A stretch of DNA of 64,000 bases from Chryseobacterium oryctis. GTDB taxonomy: Bacteria; Bacteroidota; Bacteroidia; Flavobacteriales; Weeksellaceae. The notes under the pieces were generated by a model. The model ran no database searches and was not told the origin of the DNA. It was given only the letters and a program-made list of their open reading frames with translations. Below are positions 34,690 to 43,503 of this stretch, one piece after another (position 1 is the first letter of the stretch; every line of letters begins with the position of its first letter). A program made the translations under genes and the position numbers. The stretch covers positions 62,001 through 126,000 of the forward strand of contig NZ_JAPDHV010000008.1 in the NCBI RefSeq assembly GCF_025971925.1. Reading direction: 5' to 3'.

Positions 34690-35409
34690 CTAATTAGACA
34701 CTTTGTGAACAAAGAAAGAACCGGAACTAGAACCTAAAATTGAGTCGTCAAGAAGTGCTGAACTTATCAGTCCAAATGAAATTCTGTCTCCTGCTTGAAA
34801 AGTATAAAGAGAGTTAAGGCTGCTCTCGGAAATTGTTACACTGAGTACCAGCGGAACATTTGCTCCGGCAAATGTTTGACTGTCAATAAGGGTTGCAACA
34901 TTACTTCTAGTTCTCACGATTCCTATACCTGGTGAGTTTGCTAGAACAGAAGCTTGCACACCTGTTCCGTATCGAAAGTGATAACCTATTTCATATACTC
35001 CTGGGGACGGGATGATATAGGTATTATCAGTATCTGAGAATAAGGCGCTATTTCCAACAGTTTTTTCTGCAGTAAGAAAATTAACGGCTCTAAATCCACT
35101 TGGAAATAGAGCTAAAGATAATAAACTTATACCTGTTGTTTTTTTTGCTGCATATACAGAGATATCCGTATTCGCAGCATTAACTAACAGTTGAGGATCA
35201 ATTTGGCTAACTTGGAAATCTCCGCCAGAATTCTGATTTACTGTTAGGATTTGCTGACCTGTGAGGTTGGTGACAATGGGAGTTTGTCTTACTTTCATTG
35301 TGCCATTTACATCTAACATGGCTGTAGGATTAGGTGTTCCAATCCCGACCTGAGAAAAAGCCGAAACAGATATTACTGCTCCAATAAGCTTAAAAATTTT
35401 GGTTTTCAT
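34690..35409 (-). CDS. Secreted surface protein with a C1q/TNF-like C-terminus
   Basis: A 239-residue exported protein. The signal peptide ends AFSQ and is followed by VGIGTPNPTAMLDVNGTMKV, the hallmark of a large group of Chryseobacterium cell-surface proteins that share a tail-fibre-like start. The C-terminal 130 residues are beta-rich (VYEIGYHFRYG, LVLSVTISESS, YTFQAGDRISFG, FFVHKV), resembling C1q/TNF-like folds. I choose the Met at 35407-35409 because the longer frame adds 13 residues before the signal peptide. Function unknown; an adhesive role is plausible. Confidence 0.75.
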   Translation of the reverse strand: MKTKIFKLIGAVISVSAFSQVGIGTPNPTAMLDVNGTMKVRQTPIVTNLTGQQILTVNQNSGGDFQVSQIDPQLLVNAANTDISVYAAKKTTGISLLSLALFPSGFRAVNFLTAEKTVGNSALFSDTDNTYIIPSPGVYEIGYHFRYGTGVQASVLANSPGIGIVRTRSNVATLIDSQTFAGANVPLVLSVTISESSLNSLYTFQAGDRISFGLISSALLDDSILGSSSGSFFVHKVSN

Positions 35410-35631
35410 AATTAAAACGTGGTATTTAGGCATTTTGAAATTACGCAAAAATTAAACCTTATTGTTGTAGAATTATTACTACGTTATTAATATGATGGTG
35501 TTTTTATTAAATTTATTTGAAATTAGTTAAAAGTCTTTTTGTTGTTGATAGTTGTTATTATATCAATTGTATGTGATAAAATATTAAGGTTTATAAAAAT
35601 TAAATTTTGAAATAGTTTTATATAGAAAGAG

Positions 35632-35657
35632 AAATCCTGCTGGTTTTAGCAGGATTT
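35632..35657 (-). terminator. Terminator of pheA
   Basis: AAATCCTGCT and AGCAGGATTT flank a six-base loop. On the minus strand it runs into an A/T-rich stretch. Confidence 0.7.
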
Positions 35658-35679
35658 ATAATTTAACTTATTAAGTTCT

Positions 35680-36528
35680 TTAGCTCATTAAAAGAAATTC
35701 TTTGTAATTTCCAAGAAAATCTACTTCTACATTGATGGATTTTAATTCTTCTAAAGAATTATTATGAAGAACATCATCCCAGTTTCCAACTACATTAATA
35801 TAAAAAAAATAGTTTCCAAGCCCTGTTTTTAATGTTCTGGATTCTATTTTACTTAGATTCATCTTTCTCCATGCGAAAACAGATAATACCTGATGCAGAC
35901 CTCCGGCATGATCTTCAGGAAGAGTTATTAATAATCCGGATTTTTCACCAAGTATTGTAAGTTTATTGTTATTGTATTTTGTATGGTTTTTAGATATGAT
36001 GATAAAACGTGTATGATTCTGTTCAAAATCCTGTATGTTGTGATTAATAATTTTTAAACCATACAAATTAGACGCAAACTGATTTGCAACAGCGGCAATT
36101 TTATTTTGCGGATTTTCAGAAACAAATTTTGCAGCAGCGGCAGTGGAAGAAAAATCTTGTCTTGCTATATTTTTATAATGCGTATCTAAAAAGTGGAAAC
36201 TTTGAGCTAAAGCCTGTGGATGTGAATATATTCTTTCAATGTCTTCAATATTGTTTTCAGGATGTATCATTAGATGATGAGCAATCGGCATTACAGCTTC
36301 AGCTTCTATTTTGATATTTGGAGTTTTGTAGAGATAATCCAAAGTCATAGAAACGGTTCCTTCAATAGAGTTTTCCAGCGGAACAACAGCTTTGTCAACC
36401 TCTCCATTTTCTACTGCTGTAAAACAATCCAAAATATTGGCTTGAGGTAGAAATTCTTCGTCATAAAAAAGTTGTGCAGCTGCAAGCTGAGTGAAGCTGG
36501 CTTGTGGTCCCAAAAATGCAATCTTCAT
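35680..36528 (-). CDS. pheA: Prephenate dehydratase
   Basis: A 282-residue enzyme that converts prephenate to phenylpyruvate in phenylalanine synthesis. The catalytic domain shows FLGPQASFTQLAA, VVPLENSIEGTV, YSHPQALAQ and NHTRFIIISKN (the Thr-Arg-Phe motif); a C-terminal ACT domain (about residues 195-275, with LSKIESRTLKTGLGNYFFYIN) senses phenylalanine. The Met at 36526-36528 is preferred over one 12 residues upstream because MKIAFLGPQASFTQ is the usual start. Followed downstream by a terminator. Confidence 0.94.
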   Translation of the reverse strand: MKIAFLGPQASFTQLAAAQLFYDEEFLPQANILDCFTAVENGEVDKAVVPLENSIEGTVSMTLDYLYKTPNIKIEAEAVMPIAHHLMIHPENNIEDIERIYSHPQALAQSFHFLDTHYKNIARQDFSSTAAAAKFVSENPQNKIAAVANQFASNLYGLKIINHNIQDFEQNHTRFIIISKNHTKYNNNKLTILGEKSGLLITLPEDHAGGLHQVLSVFAWRKMNLSKIESRTLKTGLGNYFFYINVVGNWDDVLHNNSLEELKSINVEVDFLGNYKEFLLMS

Positions 36529-36617
36529 CGTGTAATCATTAAAAACAGATATGCAAATGTGCAAATAATATAATAAAACGGAGAATTGAATTTTTTAAAT
36601 ATTAATTGTAGTTTATG

Positions 36618-37037
36618 TTAAAATTTTTCTTCTTTCCAATTTTGTTCAATAAGCTTCATTAAAGCTTCAGGACATTTAATGATTTTTCCGGTTTTTGCCT
36701 CCAAAAAGAAAAGCGTGGTAGATGCTTCAGTGATTTTAATATGCTCTTCATTGTAAATCTCATATTCGAACTCAATTTTTACTCCTGGAATTTTTTTTAT
36801 ATAAGTATGTATTTCCAAATTTTGATCATATAAAGCTGGTTTTAAATACTTAATTTTATATTCTGAAACAGGCAACCAAATTCCCTGATTCTCAATCTCG
36901 TTGTAAGACATTCCTATGCTTCTGAAAAGTTCAACTCGGGCTACTTCAAAGTATTCTGCATAGTTGCCATAGTATACATATTTCATAGGATCTGTTTCTC
37001 CGTAACGAACTCGTATTGAGTGTGTTGTGTGTATCAT
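36618..37037 (-). CDS. Acyl-CoA thioesterase (YbgC/4-hydroxybenzoyl-CoA type)
   Basis: A 139-residue hotdog-fold thioesterase. The YGETDPMKYVYYGNYAEYFEVARVELF region contains the Asp/His-type active site of the YbgC group, where the Asp is in TDPM. The C-terminus TTLFFLEAKTGKIIKCPE is typical. The ATG at 37035-37037 is preferred; seven extra residues are possible upstream. Substrate unknown; relatives link to the Tol-Pal system or to aromatic acid metabolism. It may be cotranscribed with pheA, 89 bases downstream. Confidence 0.9.
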   Translation of the reverse strand: MIHTTHSIRVRYGETDPMKYVYYGNYAEYFEVARVELFRSIGMSYNEIENQGIWLPVSEYKIKYLKPALYDQNLEIHTYIKKIPGVKIEFEYEIYNEEHIKITEASTTLFFLEAKTGKIIKCPEALMKLIEQNWKEEKF

Positions 37038-37173
37038 TTTTATTTCTAAATTATACATACAAATATATTTTTAAATAATCAATACCTGCAAAATTTTTTT
37101 TTGAAGATAAAAAATGAGACCTTTGTCTTCCTTCCAAAAAGTACTAACCAAAGAATTAATCAGGGCATAAATT

Positions 37174-38628
37174 ATGGATGAAAATTTAATGTTGATATGG
37201 CAGAAATGCCTTCAGTTCATGCGAGATAATCTAAACGCAGCTGAGGACAATTCTGATTTGAAAAAGCTTGAGAAATCTTTCGATTTATTGTTTGATAAAG
37301 TACAGCCAATTTCTTTGGTTGATAACAATCTGACACTAATGGTGCCAAGTGATTTTTACAAAGAATACATAGAAGATAATTATTTATCTCTACTTTCTGC
37401 TGCCCTGAAAAAAAATATTGGTAAAGGTGTGAAACTTTGGTATTCCGTAATGGAAAACAAGCCTTCTGGAATGGAGAAACCTGTTACTATGAATATGAGA
37501 GGGAAGAGTGTTCCTACTCCTAAAGTTCAGGAAACAATGCCTCAAGGTTTTTCTGCTAATATTGTGAACCCTTTCGTAGTTCCTGGAATCAAAAAAGTAA
37601 ATATTGACTCTAACCTGAAATCTGATTTCTCTTTTGATAATTATGTAGAAGGTGAGAGTAATAAATTTGCTGCAACAGTAGCTCGTTCTATTGCCAAAAG
37701 ACCTGGTGCAACGGCTTTTAATCCATTATTTTTATATGGAGGATATGGTGTAGGTAAAACTCACTTAGGTCAGGCTGTTGGTTTGGAAGTAAAAAGTCAG
37801 TTCCCTGATAAAGTGGTTTTGTATTTATCATCAGAAAAATTTATCCAGCAATTTATTTCTGCTGCAAAAGCGCATAAACAAACGGAATTTGCCAACTTCT
37901 ATCAAATGGTAGATGTGTTGATTATTGATGATATTCAGTTCTTATCAGGTAAGTCTGCTACTCAGGATAGCTTCTTCCATATTTTTGATTATTTACATCA
38001 AAACGGAAAGCAGATTATCTTGACTTCAGATAAGGCTCCTGCTGATATTATGGATATTCAGGACAGGATTGTTTCCCGTTTCAAATGGGGACTTTCTGCA
38101 GAAATAAAATCTCCTGATTTAGAGACTCGTAAGAAAATTATTGTTGACAAGTTAAGCAGAGACGGTATTGTTCTTACAGATGATATGCTTGATTTCTTAG
38201 CTTCTGAAGCGAAAACAAATGTAAGAGAGCTTATCGGAGTTATTAATTCTGTAATTGCTTATTCTACGATTTATAAATCTGATTTGAGTCTTGAACTACT
38301 AAAAGAGACCATTAATAAGATTGCGGCAAACCAAAAGAAAATTATCAATATTCCTTATATTCAGGAAGTAGTGTGCGATTATTTTGGTATAAAAAGAGAA
38401 CAACTTTTATCAAAAACAAGAAAAAGAGAAATTGCTCTTCCTAGACAATTGGCTATGTATTTTGCAAAGGAATTCACCAATGCTACTTTTACAAAAATTG
38501 GTGAAGAAATGGGAGGGAAAGACCATTCTACGGTAATGTATGCTTGCGAAACGATAAAAGACGTTTCTAAGATTGATAAAGAAGTGAAAAAGTATGTAAA
38601 GGAACTTACAGAAAAAATAAAGCACTAA
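37174..38628 (+). CDS. dnaA: Chromosomal replication initiator protein DnaA
   Basis: A 484-residue AAA+ initiator that binds DnaA boxes and opens oriC. Domain I is residues 1-90, a linker follows, the AAA+ core has Walker A GGYGVGKTHL (about 189-198) and Walker B VLIIDDIQFLSG, and domain IV ends with the DNA-binding GGKDHSTVMYACETI. Length is normal. It is transcribed alone. I see no DnaA boxes (TTATCCACA) within the flanking 150 bases, so oriC is not obviously here. Confidence 0.97.
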   Translation: MDENLMLIWQKCLQFMRDNLNAAEDNSDLKKLEKSFDLLFDKVQPISLVDNNLTLMVPSDFYKEYIEDNYLSLLSAALKKNIGKGVKLWYSVMENKPSGMEKPVTMNMRGKSVPTPKVQETMPQGFSANIVNPFVVPGIKKVNIDSNLKSDFSFDNYVEGESNKFAATVARSIAKRPGATAFNPLFLYGGYGVGKTHLGQAVGLEVKSQFPDKVVLYLSSEKFIQQFISAAKAHKQTEFANFYQMVDVLIIDDIQFLSGKSATQDSFFHIFDYLHQNGKQIILTSDKAPADIMDIQDRIVSRFKWGLSAEIKSPDLETRKKIIVDKLSRDGIVLTDDMLDFLASEAKTNVRELIGVINSVIAYSTIYKSDLSLELLKETINKIAANQKKIINIPYIQEVVCDYFGIKREQLLSKTRKREIALPRQLAMYFAKEFTNATFTKIGEEMGGKDHSTVMYACETIKDVSKIDKEVKKYVKELTEKIKH

Positions 38629-38650
38629 AAATATATTTAATCAAAATATT

Positions 38651-38683
38651 AAAAAAAGGAGAATAATTTTATTCTCCTTTTTT
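38651..38683 (+). terminator. Terminator of dnaA
   Basis: AAAAAAAGGAGAAT and ATTCTCCTTTTTTT form a stem with a T tract. Confidence 0.85.
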
Positions 38684-38786
38684 AAGTTTACAGTATTTCT
38701 AATACTTAAGCTTTCGATTCTAATTAACAGAAATGAAATTATTTAGTTTTATATTTCCGAAAATCACTAACTAAAACTTATTGGTG

Positions 38787-39526
38787 TTAAAATTCTTCAG
38801 CAATCATAGATTCGTAAGTTGTTGAATTTATGCTTATTAGGGTTGTTGTAAGACGTATGATAGCTCCTGTTCCTAAATCATAAATATGCATAGTGTTGTA
38901 TTCGTTTGTGCCTCCAGCTGGGTTTGAGGGGCTTACATTTGTCCAGGTATTCGGATTGATTGTTTGCAAGTTTCTTCCCTGCCATACTTGTCCATTAGCA
39001 TTATTTTTCCATAAAACTCAACATCCCAGGTATTAAATTGTCTAGATGTACCATTATTAATTCTCATTTGCCAATAACCTCCGGCTGCATTTGAGCTATA
39101 CCTGAATGAGTAATCTCCAGAACCGCTATTGATAACATTGGATGAGTTAGCAATAACTAAACGTTGTTTTGTTACATTAACGCCGGCAGTTTTTATATCC
39201 TGTGCAATAATATTTCCGTTTGCATCGGTAGATAAAGTATTGGCTTTGGGCAATTGTGTTATTTTTATGCCGGAAGTTCCGGCTATTTCGCTGTTTACTT
39301 CCAGGTTGTTTGTAGGTGTATTGGTGCCTACTCCCAATCTTCCTTGTGATGTTATCACCACATCATTACTTTGTTGTGCAGCCGTTGGTATTCCTGTAGT
39401 AACATTGTCTTTAGCTCCGTCTACATGAAACACAGCTTGTGGATTTTGGGTGTTGACTCCTACTTGTGCAAAGGTTGCTGTTGCTCCTAATGATAAAAGG
39501 AGCAAGGTCAAAACGCTTTTTTTCAT
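38787..39526 (-). pseudogene. Surface protein gene split by a single-base frameshift
   Basis: A frame at 38933-39526 encodes a 197-residue exported protein (signal ending TATFAQ, then VGVNTQNPQAVFHVDG, as in the protein at 34690). It ends in unrelated sequence after FYGK. In the next frame (38787-38969 and upstream) the same DNA reads NNANGQVWQGRNLQTINPNTW, in keeping with the rest, and continues to a normal beta-rich end. The switch is at the five-T run at 39004-39008 (plus strand); one more base there restores one frame of about 245 residues. Decay or a homopolymer sequencing error are both possible. Confidence 0.8.
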
Positions 39527-39666
39527 TTGTTTAGGTTTTTTTAATTTGTGGGTTCAAAAGTACTTTGAAACAAAGATTTTTTATGTAATATTACATCTAG
39601 ACGATTGTAGAATTAATACTAGGTTTCTTATTTTAGTAAACTGAAAAAGTATAATTTAAGATAGAT

Positions 39667-40116
39667 ATGAAAATATTAATGGTTTGTTTAGGGAATATTT
39701 GCAGAAGCCCTTTGGCTGAAGGAATTATGAAAAAAAAACTTCCTGAAAATTTTGTAGTTGATTCTGCTGGAACAATATCTATGCATGAAGGTGAGCACCC
39801 GGATAAAAGAGCAATAAAGACCGCTGCAAATCATAATATTGATATTTCAAAACAAAAATCAAGACCAATTACAAAAGAAGATTTTGAAACATTTGACAAA
39901 ATCTATTGTATGGATAAAAGTGTTTATCAAGACGTTGTTTCAAAGGCACGAAATGATGAGGAAAGACGGAAAGTTTCTTTGTTTTTAGATGCTTTAGGAG
40001 ATGATAATAATGTTGAAGTACCAGATCCTTATTGGGGAGGTATGAGTGATTTTGAAGATGTTTTCCAACTTTTAGATCGTGGTTGTGAAGCGGTAATGAA
40101 CCAAATTTTAAATTAA
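39667..40116 (+). CDS. Low-molecular-weight protein-tyrosine phosphatase
   Basis: A 149-residue phosphatase. The P-loop CLGNICRSPLAEGI (catalytic Cys at about residue 7, Arg at 13) and the general-acid DPYWG motif with Asp in PDPYWGG are both present. Such enzymes dephosphorylate tyrosine on capsule/exopolysaccharide tyrosine kinases or other targets. It is followed 69 bases later by the RsmI-like gene. No kinase is nearby. Confidence 0.92.
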   Translation: MKILMVCLGNICRSPLAEGIMKKKLPENFVVDSAGTISMHEGEHPDKRAIKTAANHNIDISKQKSRPITKEDFETFDKIYCMDKSVYQDVVSKARNDEERRKVSLFLDALGDDNNVEVPDPYWGGMSDFEDVFQLLDRGCEAVMNQILN

Positions 40117-40185
40117 TTGAAAAAGCTTTTAACCTTATTCAATTTACCCGTAACTTTGCCAAAAATTTGAACTTAATATACTAAA

Positions 40186-40884
40186 ATGCTTTTCTTACTT
40201 CCAGCTTATCTTTCAGAAAATACTTCTATCACTCATTTTTCGCCTGTAATAAAAGAATACATCATGCAAACTGATTATTTTTTCGTGGAAAATGAGAAAA
40301 CAGCGAGAAAAGTTGTTAAGTTTTTTGCTCCGGAAAAAAAACAGTCGGATTTGAAACTCTATCTTTTGGATAAGTATACTGAAAATGCTGATATCAAAGA
40401 AGCTCAGGAACTAATGTTAAAAGGTCAGGATTTCGGATTGTTGTCTGAAGCAGGACTTCCTTGTATTGCGGATCCAGGGAATTTGATGGTGAAATGGTGT
40501 CATGAAAAAAACATCAAGGTTATCCCGATTTCAGGGCCATCTTCAATTATTTTGGCATTGATTTCTAGTGGTTTTAATGGTCAGGAATTTACTTTCAACG
40601 GATATTTACCAATTGACAAAGGAGAGAAAAAGAAACAGATTTTGCATTTAGAAAGTTTAGTTCAGAAAACAGGATATTCTCAGATTTTCATGGAAACACC
40701 TTACAGAAATAATCAGCTGTTTGATGATTTATGTAAGTTTTTGTCACCGAATACCAAACTTTGTATTGCTGCAAACATCAATGATCCGGAACAGGAATTT
40801 ATTAAAACGAAAACTATAAAAGAATGGCAAAAACAAAAACCGGAACTTCATAAAATTCCGGCTGTATTTGTGTTGGGTAAATAA
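40186..40884 (+). CDS. RsmI-like SAM-dependent methyltransferase (tetrapyrrole methylase family)
   Basis: A 232-residue methyltransferase related to RsmI, which 2'-O-methylates C1402 of 16S rRNA. The family segments are LSEAGLPCIADPGNLMV, IPISGPSSIILALISSGFNGQEFTFNGYLP and IFMETPYRNNQLFDDL. It lacks the N-terminal GNLGD start and the C-terminal extension of canonical RsmI, so it looks like the shorter paralogue common in Bacteroidota; the target is not known. The start at 40186 gives the normal N-terminus for that group. Confidence 0.85.
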   Translation: MLFLLPAYLSENTSITHFSPVIKEYIMQTDYFFVENEKTARKVVKFFAPEKKQSDLKLYLLDKYTENADIKEAQELMLKGQDFGLLSEAGLPCIADPGNLMVKWCHEKNIKVIPISGPSSIILALISSGFNGQEFTFNGYLPIDKGEKKKQILHLESLVQKTGYSQIFMETPYRNNQLFDDLCKFLSPNTKLCIAANINDPEQEFIKTKTIKEWQKQKPELHKIPAVFVLGK

Positions 40885-40888
40885 TAAA

Positions 40889-41752
40889 TTATTTCTTGGT
40901 TTTGCGTTTCCATTTTTTCCAAATCAGAATAAAGATAGGAAATAGTAAGAAATATGGCCAAAACGAAATTATTCCGAGGGAAAAAGAGACAAAGCTATTC
41001 CATCCTTCGGTAAAAGAATCTCCGAAACGACTTCCAAAGCCTATTTTTGATGTTGTTGAGCTTCTTATTTTCTCTTTATACAAAGTTAAATTGAAAGTGC
41101 TGTATTTTACCCTGTCGTCAATAAATCGGAGTCTACCTTCTGCAATGTCTATTTCATCTACCAATTCACGGATTTTCTCCTGAATTTCAATCATATCTTT
41201 AGTTGTAGAAGCAGACCTTAGCATATCCCGATATTTTTCAAGATATATTTTCTTATTGGCAAGTTTTATAGTTACATCTGTATATTCTTCCGTTACATCG
41301 TCAGAAGAGATGTTTTTTGATAAAATTGAGCCAACTCCATTTGAAAAAGAATCAATAAGAATGTCGAAATTTTTATGCGGAACACGAATGATTAGGTTTA
41401 AACTCTCATCTGTATCTGTATTTCTGAAATCTTCTTTTTGAACGTAAGCATTGCTTTTTGACAAGATTTCACCGACTTGTTGTTGAGCTTTTTTGATATC
41501 ACCCACCTGAATGGTCATTTCCCCATTTTTGATGATTTTTTTTGAAATACTATCAATCTTAGAAGGATTATTAATTGAAGCAGATGAGTTGTCTGATAAT
41601 GCTTTTTCAGAAATAGCTTGTGAAGGAGCTGGAGATTTAAGCTCTACATCTTCAAGGGCAACCATAGAACTTATTGATTTGTCATTAAGATTTTCATTTT
41701 TCTTACAATAAATAAGAGAAAAACAGAATAATGTTAAGAATAGTTTTTTCAT
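40889..41752 (-). CDS. DUF4349 family lipoprotein
   Basis: A 287-residue lipoprotein with signal and lipobox LIYC (Cys16). After a Ser-rich linker (about 25-65) comes a DUF4349 domain: SKKIIKNGEMTIQVGDIKKAQQQV, RVPHKNFDILIDSF and a long coiled-coil helix (EKYRDMLRSASTTKDMIEIQEKIRELVDEIDIAEGRL, in pieces). A single hydrophobic segment near the C-terminus (FWPYFLLFPIFILIWK) crosses the membrane and is followed by a basic tail. Function unknown. Convergent with the RsmI-like gene, four bases apart. Confidence 0.88.
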   Translation of the reverse strand: MKKLFLTLFCFSLIYCKKNENLNDKSISSMVALEDVELKSPAPSQAISEKALSDNSSASINNPSKIDSISKKIIKNGEMTIQVGDIKKAQQQVGEILSKSNAYVQKEDFRNTDTDESLNLIIRVPHKNFDILIDSFSNGVGSILSKNISSDDVTEEYTDVTIKLANKKIYLEKYRDMLRSASTTKDMIEIQEKIRELVDEIDIAEGRLRFIDDRVKYSTFNLTLYKEKIRSSTTSKIGFGSRFGDSFTEGWNSFVSFSLGIISFWPYFLLFPIFILIWKKWKRKTKK

Positions 41753-41889
41753 ATCTAAATATTTTAAGAATTATCAACAAATATTATACTTAAAATGATA
41801 GTTTTCAGTAGTTTTTTAAAGGTTGATTTGTGAATTTATAAAACCATCTTTTTGATTTATAAATTGAAATTATTTCCTAATTTTAATGA

Positions 41890-42957
41890 ATGAAAAAAAG
41901 TCTTTTAGCAATTGTATTTTCTCCGTTTTTGATGTATGCTCAAGAAATTCCGAAACTTACGGATGAGATGGCTGTGAAATTATCAGAAAAACCACTTCAT
42001 TGTATCAATCAGGAATATCCGAATAAGACGGCGCATATTATCAATAATGCAGGTGAAGTTCCTTTGAGTCCAAAAGATTTGCATCCTAGTTTTTATGGAT
42101 GTTTTGATTGGCATAGTTCTGTACACGGACATTGGATGTTGGTTCGTTTATTAAAAACAAAACCTAATCTGTCGGTTGCAAAAGAGATTGAAAATATTCT
42201 TGAAAATTCCTTTAAAAAAGAAAACCTTCAAACAGAAGCTGATTATTTTACAAAATATCAATTGACAGGAACGTTTGAAAGAACCTATGGTTGGGCATGG
42301 CTGTTAAAACTTGACGAAGAATTAGCAACTTGGGATAATCCGAAGGCAAAAATCTGGCATCAGAATCTAAAACCTTTGACGGATAAAATTCTAAGTTCAT
42401 GGAAGGCTTATTTACCAAAACAAACGTATCCTAATAGAACTGGAGTACATCCCAACACTGCTTTTGCAATGGTTTTTGCTCTAGATTGGGCAAGAGCAAC
42501 GGGAGATGAAGATTTTGAAAATCAATTAACAGAGAAAGCAAAATATTTTTATTTGAGTAATACTAAAACTCCGGCATATCTTGAACCGGATGGTTCAGAC
42601 TTTTTTTCTCCAAGTTTAGAGATTGCAGACTTGATGCGAAGAGTTCTTCCTCAGAAGGAATATGTAAAATGGCTGGATAATTTTTACGAAAAACGCAGTT
42701 TAGAAAATATTGAAAAAATTCCTGTGGTAAGTGATTTGAATGATTATCAAACGGTGCATTTAGTAGGATTATCTTTTACCAGAGCTTGGTGTATGAAGGG
42801 GATAGCGAAATCTCTTCCTGAAAATCATCCGCTGAAAAAAGATTTTCAGAAAACAGCTAATGTATTTTTAAATAACGGACTTCCTCTCTTATTCAAAGGA
42901 AATTATGGAGGCGACCATTGGTTGGCGAGTTTTGCGGTATATGCATTAGAAGATTAA
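41890..42957 (+). CDS. DUF2891 family secreted protein
   Basis: A 355-residue exported protein with a signal peptide ending LMYAQ. The DUF2891 core is visible in HPSFYGCFDWHSSVHGHWMLVRLL, TFERTYGWAWLLKL and YPNRTGVHPNTAFA, then YLEPDGSDFFSPSLEIADLMRRVLP and GDHWLASFAVYAL near the end. The pattern suggests an (alpha/alpha)6-barrel like glycoside-active enzymes, but no activity is established that I know of. It stands alone between convergent neighbours. Confidence 0.85.
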   Translation: MKKSLLAIVFSPFLMYAQEIPKLTDEMAVKLSEKPLHCINQEYPNKTAHIINNAGEVPLSPKDLHPSFYGCFDWHSSVHGHWMLVRLLKTKPNLSVAKEIENILENSFKKENLQTEADYFTKYQLTGTFERTYGWAWLLKLDEELATWDNPKAKIWHQNLKPLTDKILSSWKAYLPKQTYPNRTGVHPNTAFAMVFALDWARATGDEDFENQLTEKAKYFYLSNTKTPAYLEPDGSDFFSPSLEIADLMRRVLPQKEYVKWLDNFYEKRSLENIEKIPVVSDLNDYQTVHLVGLSFTRAWCMKGIAKSLPENHPLKKDFQKTANVFLNNGLPLLFKGNYGGDHWLASFAVYALED

Positions 42958-42958
42958 A

Positions 42959-43432
42959 CTAATATCTGATTCCTAATTTTTTAAGAATAAAACTTAAAAG
43001 CCATATCGGGCCGATTAGAAGAAACTGTAAATCTTTCAGAAAAGATGGTTTTTTACCTTCAATTTTATGACCAATGAATTGAAAAATCCAGGTTATTATA
43101 AAAACTGATAGGTATAAAATCCATGATTTTGTTCCGAAAGTTACGTTAACTAAAGAAACGAAATGTTCCATTAAAAGCATCACAAAAATCATAATGAATG
43201 CAATTCTCCAAGACAATCGCAGGTAAAAAACTGTGACTAAAATTATAGAGATAAAACTTGCAATACTCAAAAAACCAAAATATTTCAAATACATATTAGG
43301 CGTAGGAATATAAGAAATAAACCCTAAAATTGTCCAGAAAATCAAGGGAACACAAATCCAATGAATGAATTTATTGGTTGAATTTCTGTGACTTTCGCCA
43401 TATTCTGCTAGTAATAAATCAATCTTTCTCAT
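42959..43432 (-). CDS. DUF962 (Mpo1-like) membrane protein
   Basis: A 157-residue protein with four hydrophobic segments. The N-terminal LLAEYGESHRNSTNKFIHWICVPLIFW carries the conserved His-containing motif of the Mpo1/YGL010w family, and FVSLVNVTFGTKSWILYLS and FQFIGHKIEGKKPSFL carry the second set. Yeast Mpo1 is an iron-dependent dioxygenase of 2-hydroxy fatty acids; whether this protein shares that activity is unknown. The Met at 43430-43432 is preferred over one seven residues upstream. Confidence 0.88.
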   Translation of the reverse strand: MRKIDLLLAEYGESHRNSTNKFIHWICVPLIFWTILGFISYIPTPNMYLKYFGFLSIASFISIILVTVFYLRLSWRIAFIMIFVMLLMEHFVSLVNVTFGTKSWILYLSVFIITWIFQFIGHKIEGKKPSFLKDLQFLLIGPIWLLSFILKKLGIRY

Positions 43433-43467
43433 GGTTAGGAATTTGGAATACACTAAAATAATAAAAT

Positions 43468-43499
43468 TTTGTAACCGTTCATGAGTTTGCTTACATTTG
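43468..43499 (+). promoter_or_regulatory. Promoter of the AraC-family regulator, near-leaderless
   Basis: TTTG at 43468-43471 and TACATTTG at 43492-43499 are 20 bases apart. The -7 element ends four bases before the ATG at 43504, so the transcript probably begins at the start codon. Confidence 0.65.
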
Positions 43500-43503
43500 T
43501 ATT

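Noticed and set aside
37059..37173. Replication origin next to dnaA
   Set aside because: No TTATCCACA-like boxes or AT-rich unwinding repeats are seen directly upstream, nor in 38629-38786 downstream.
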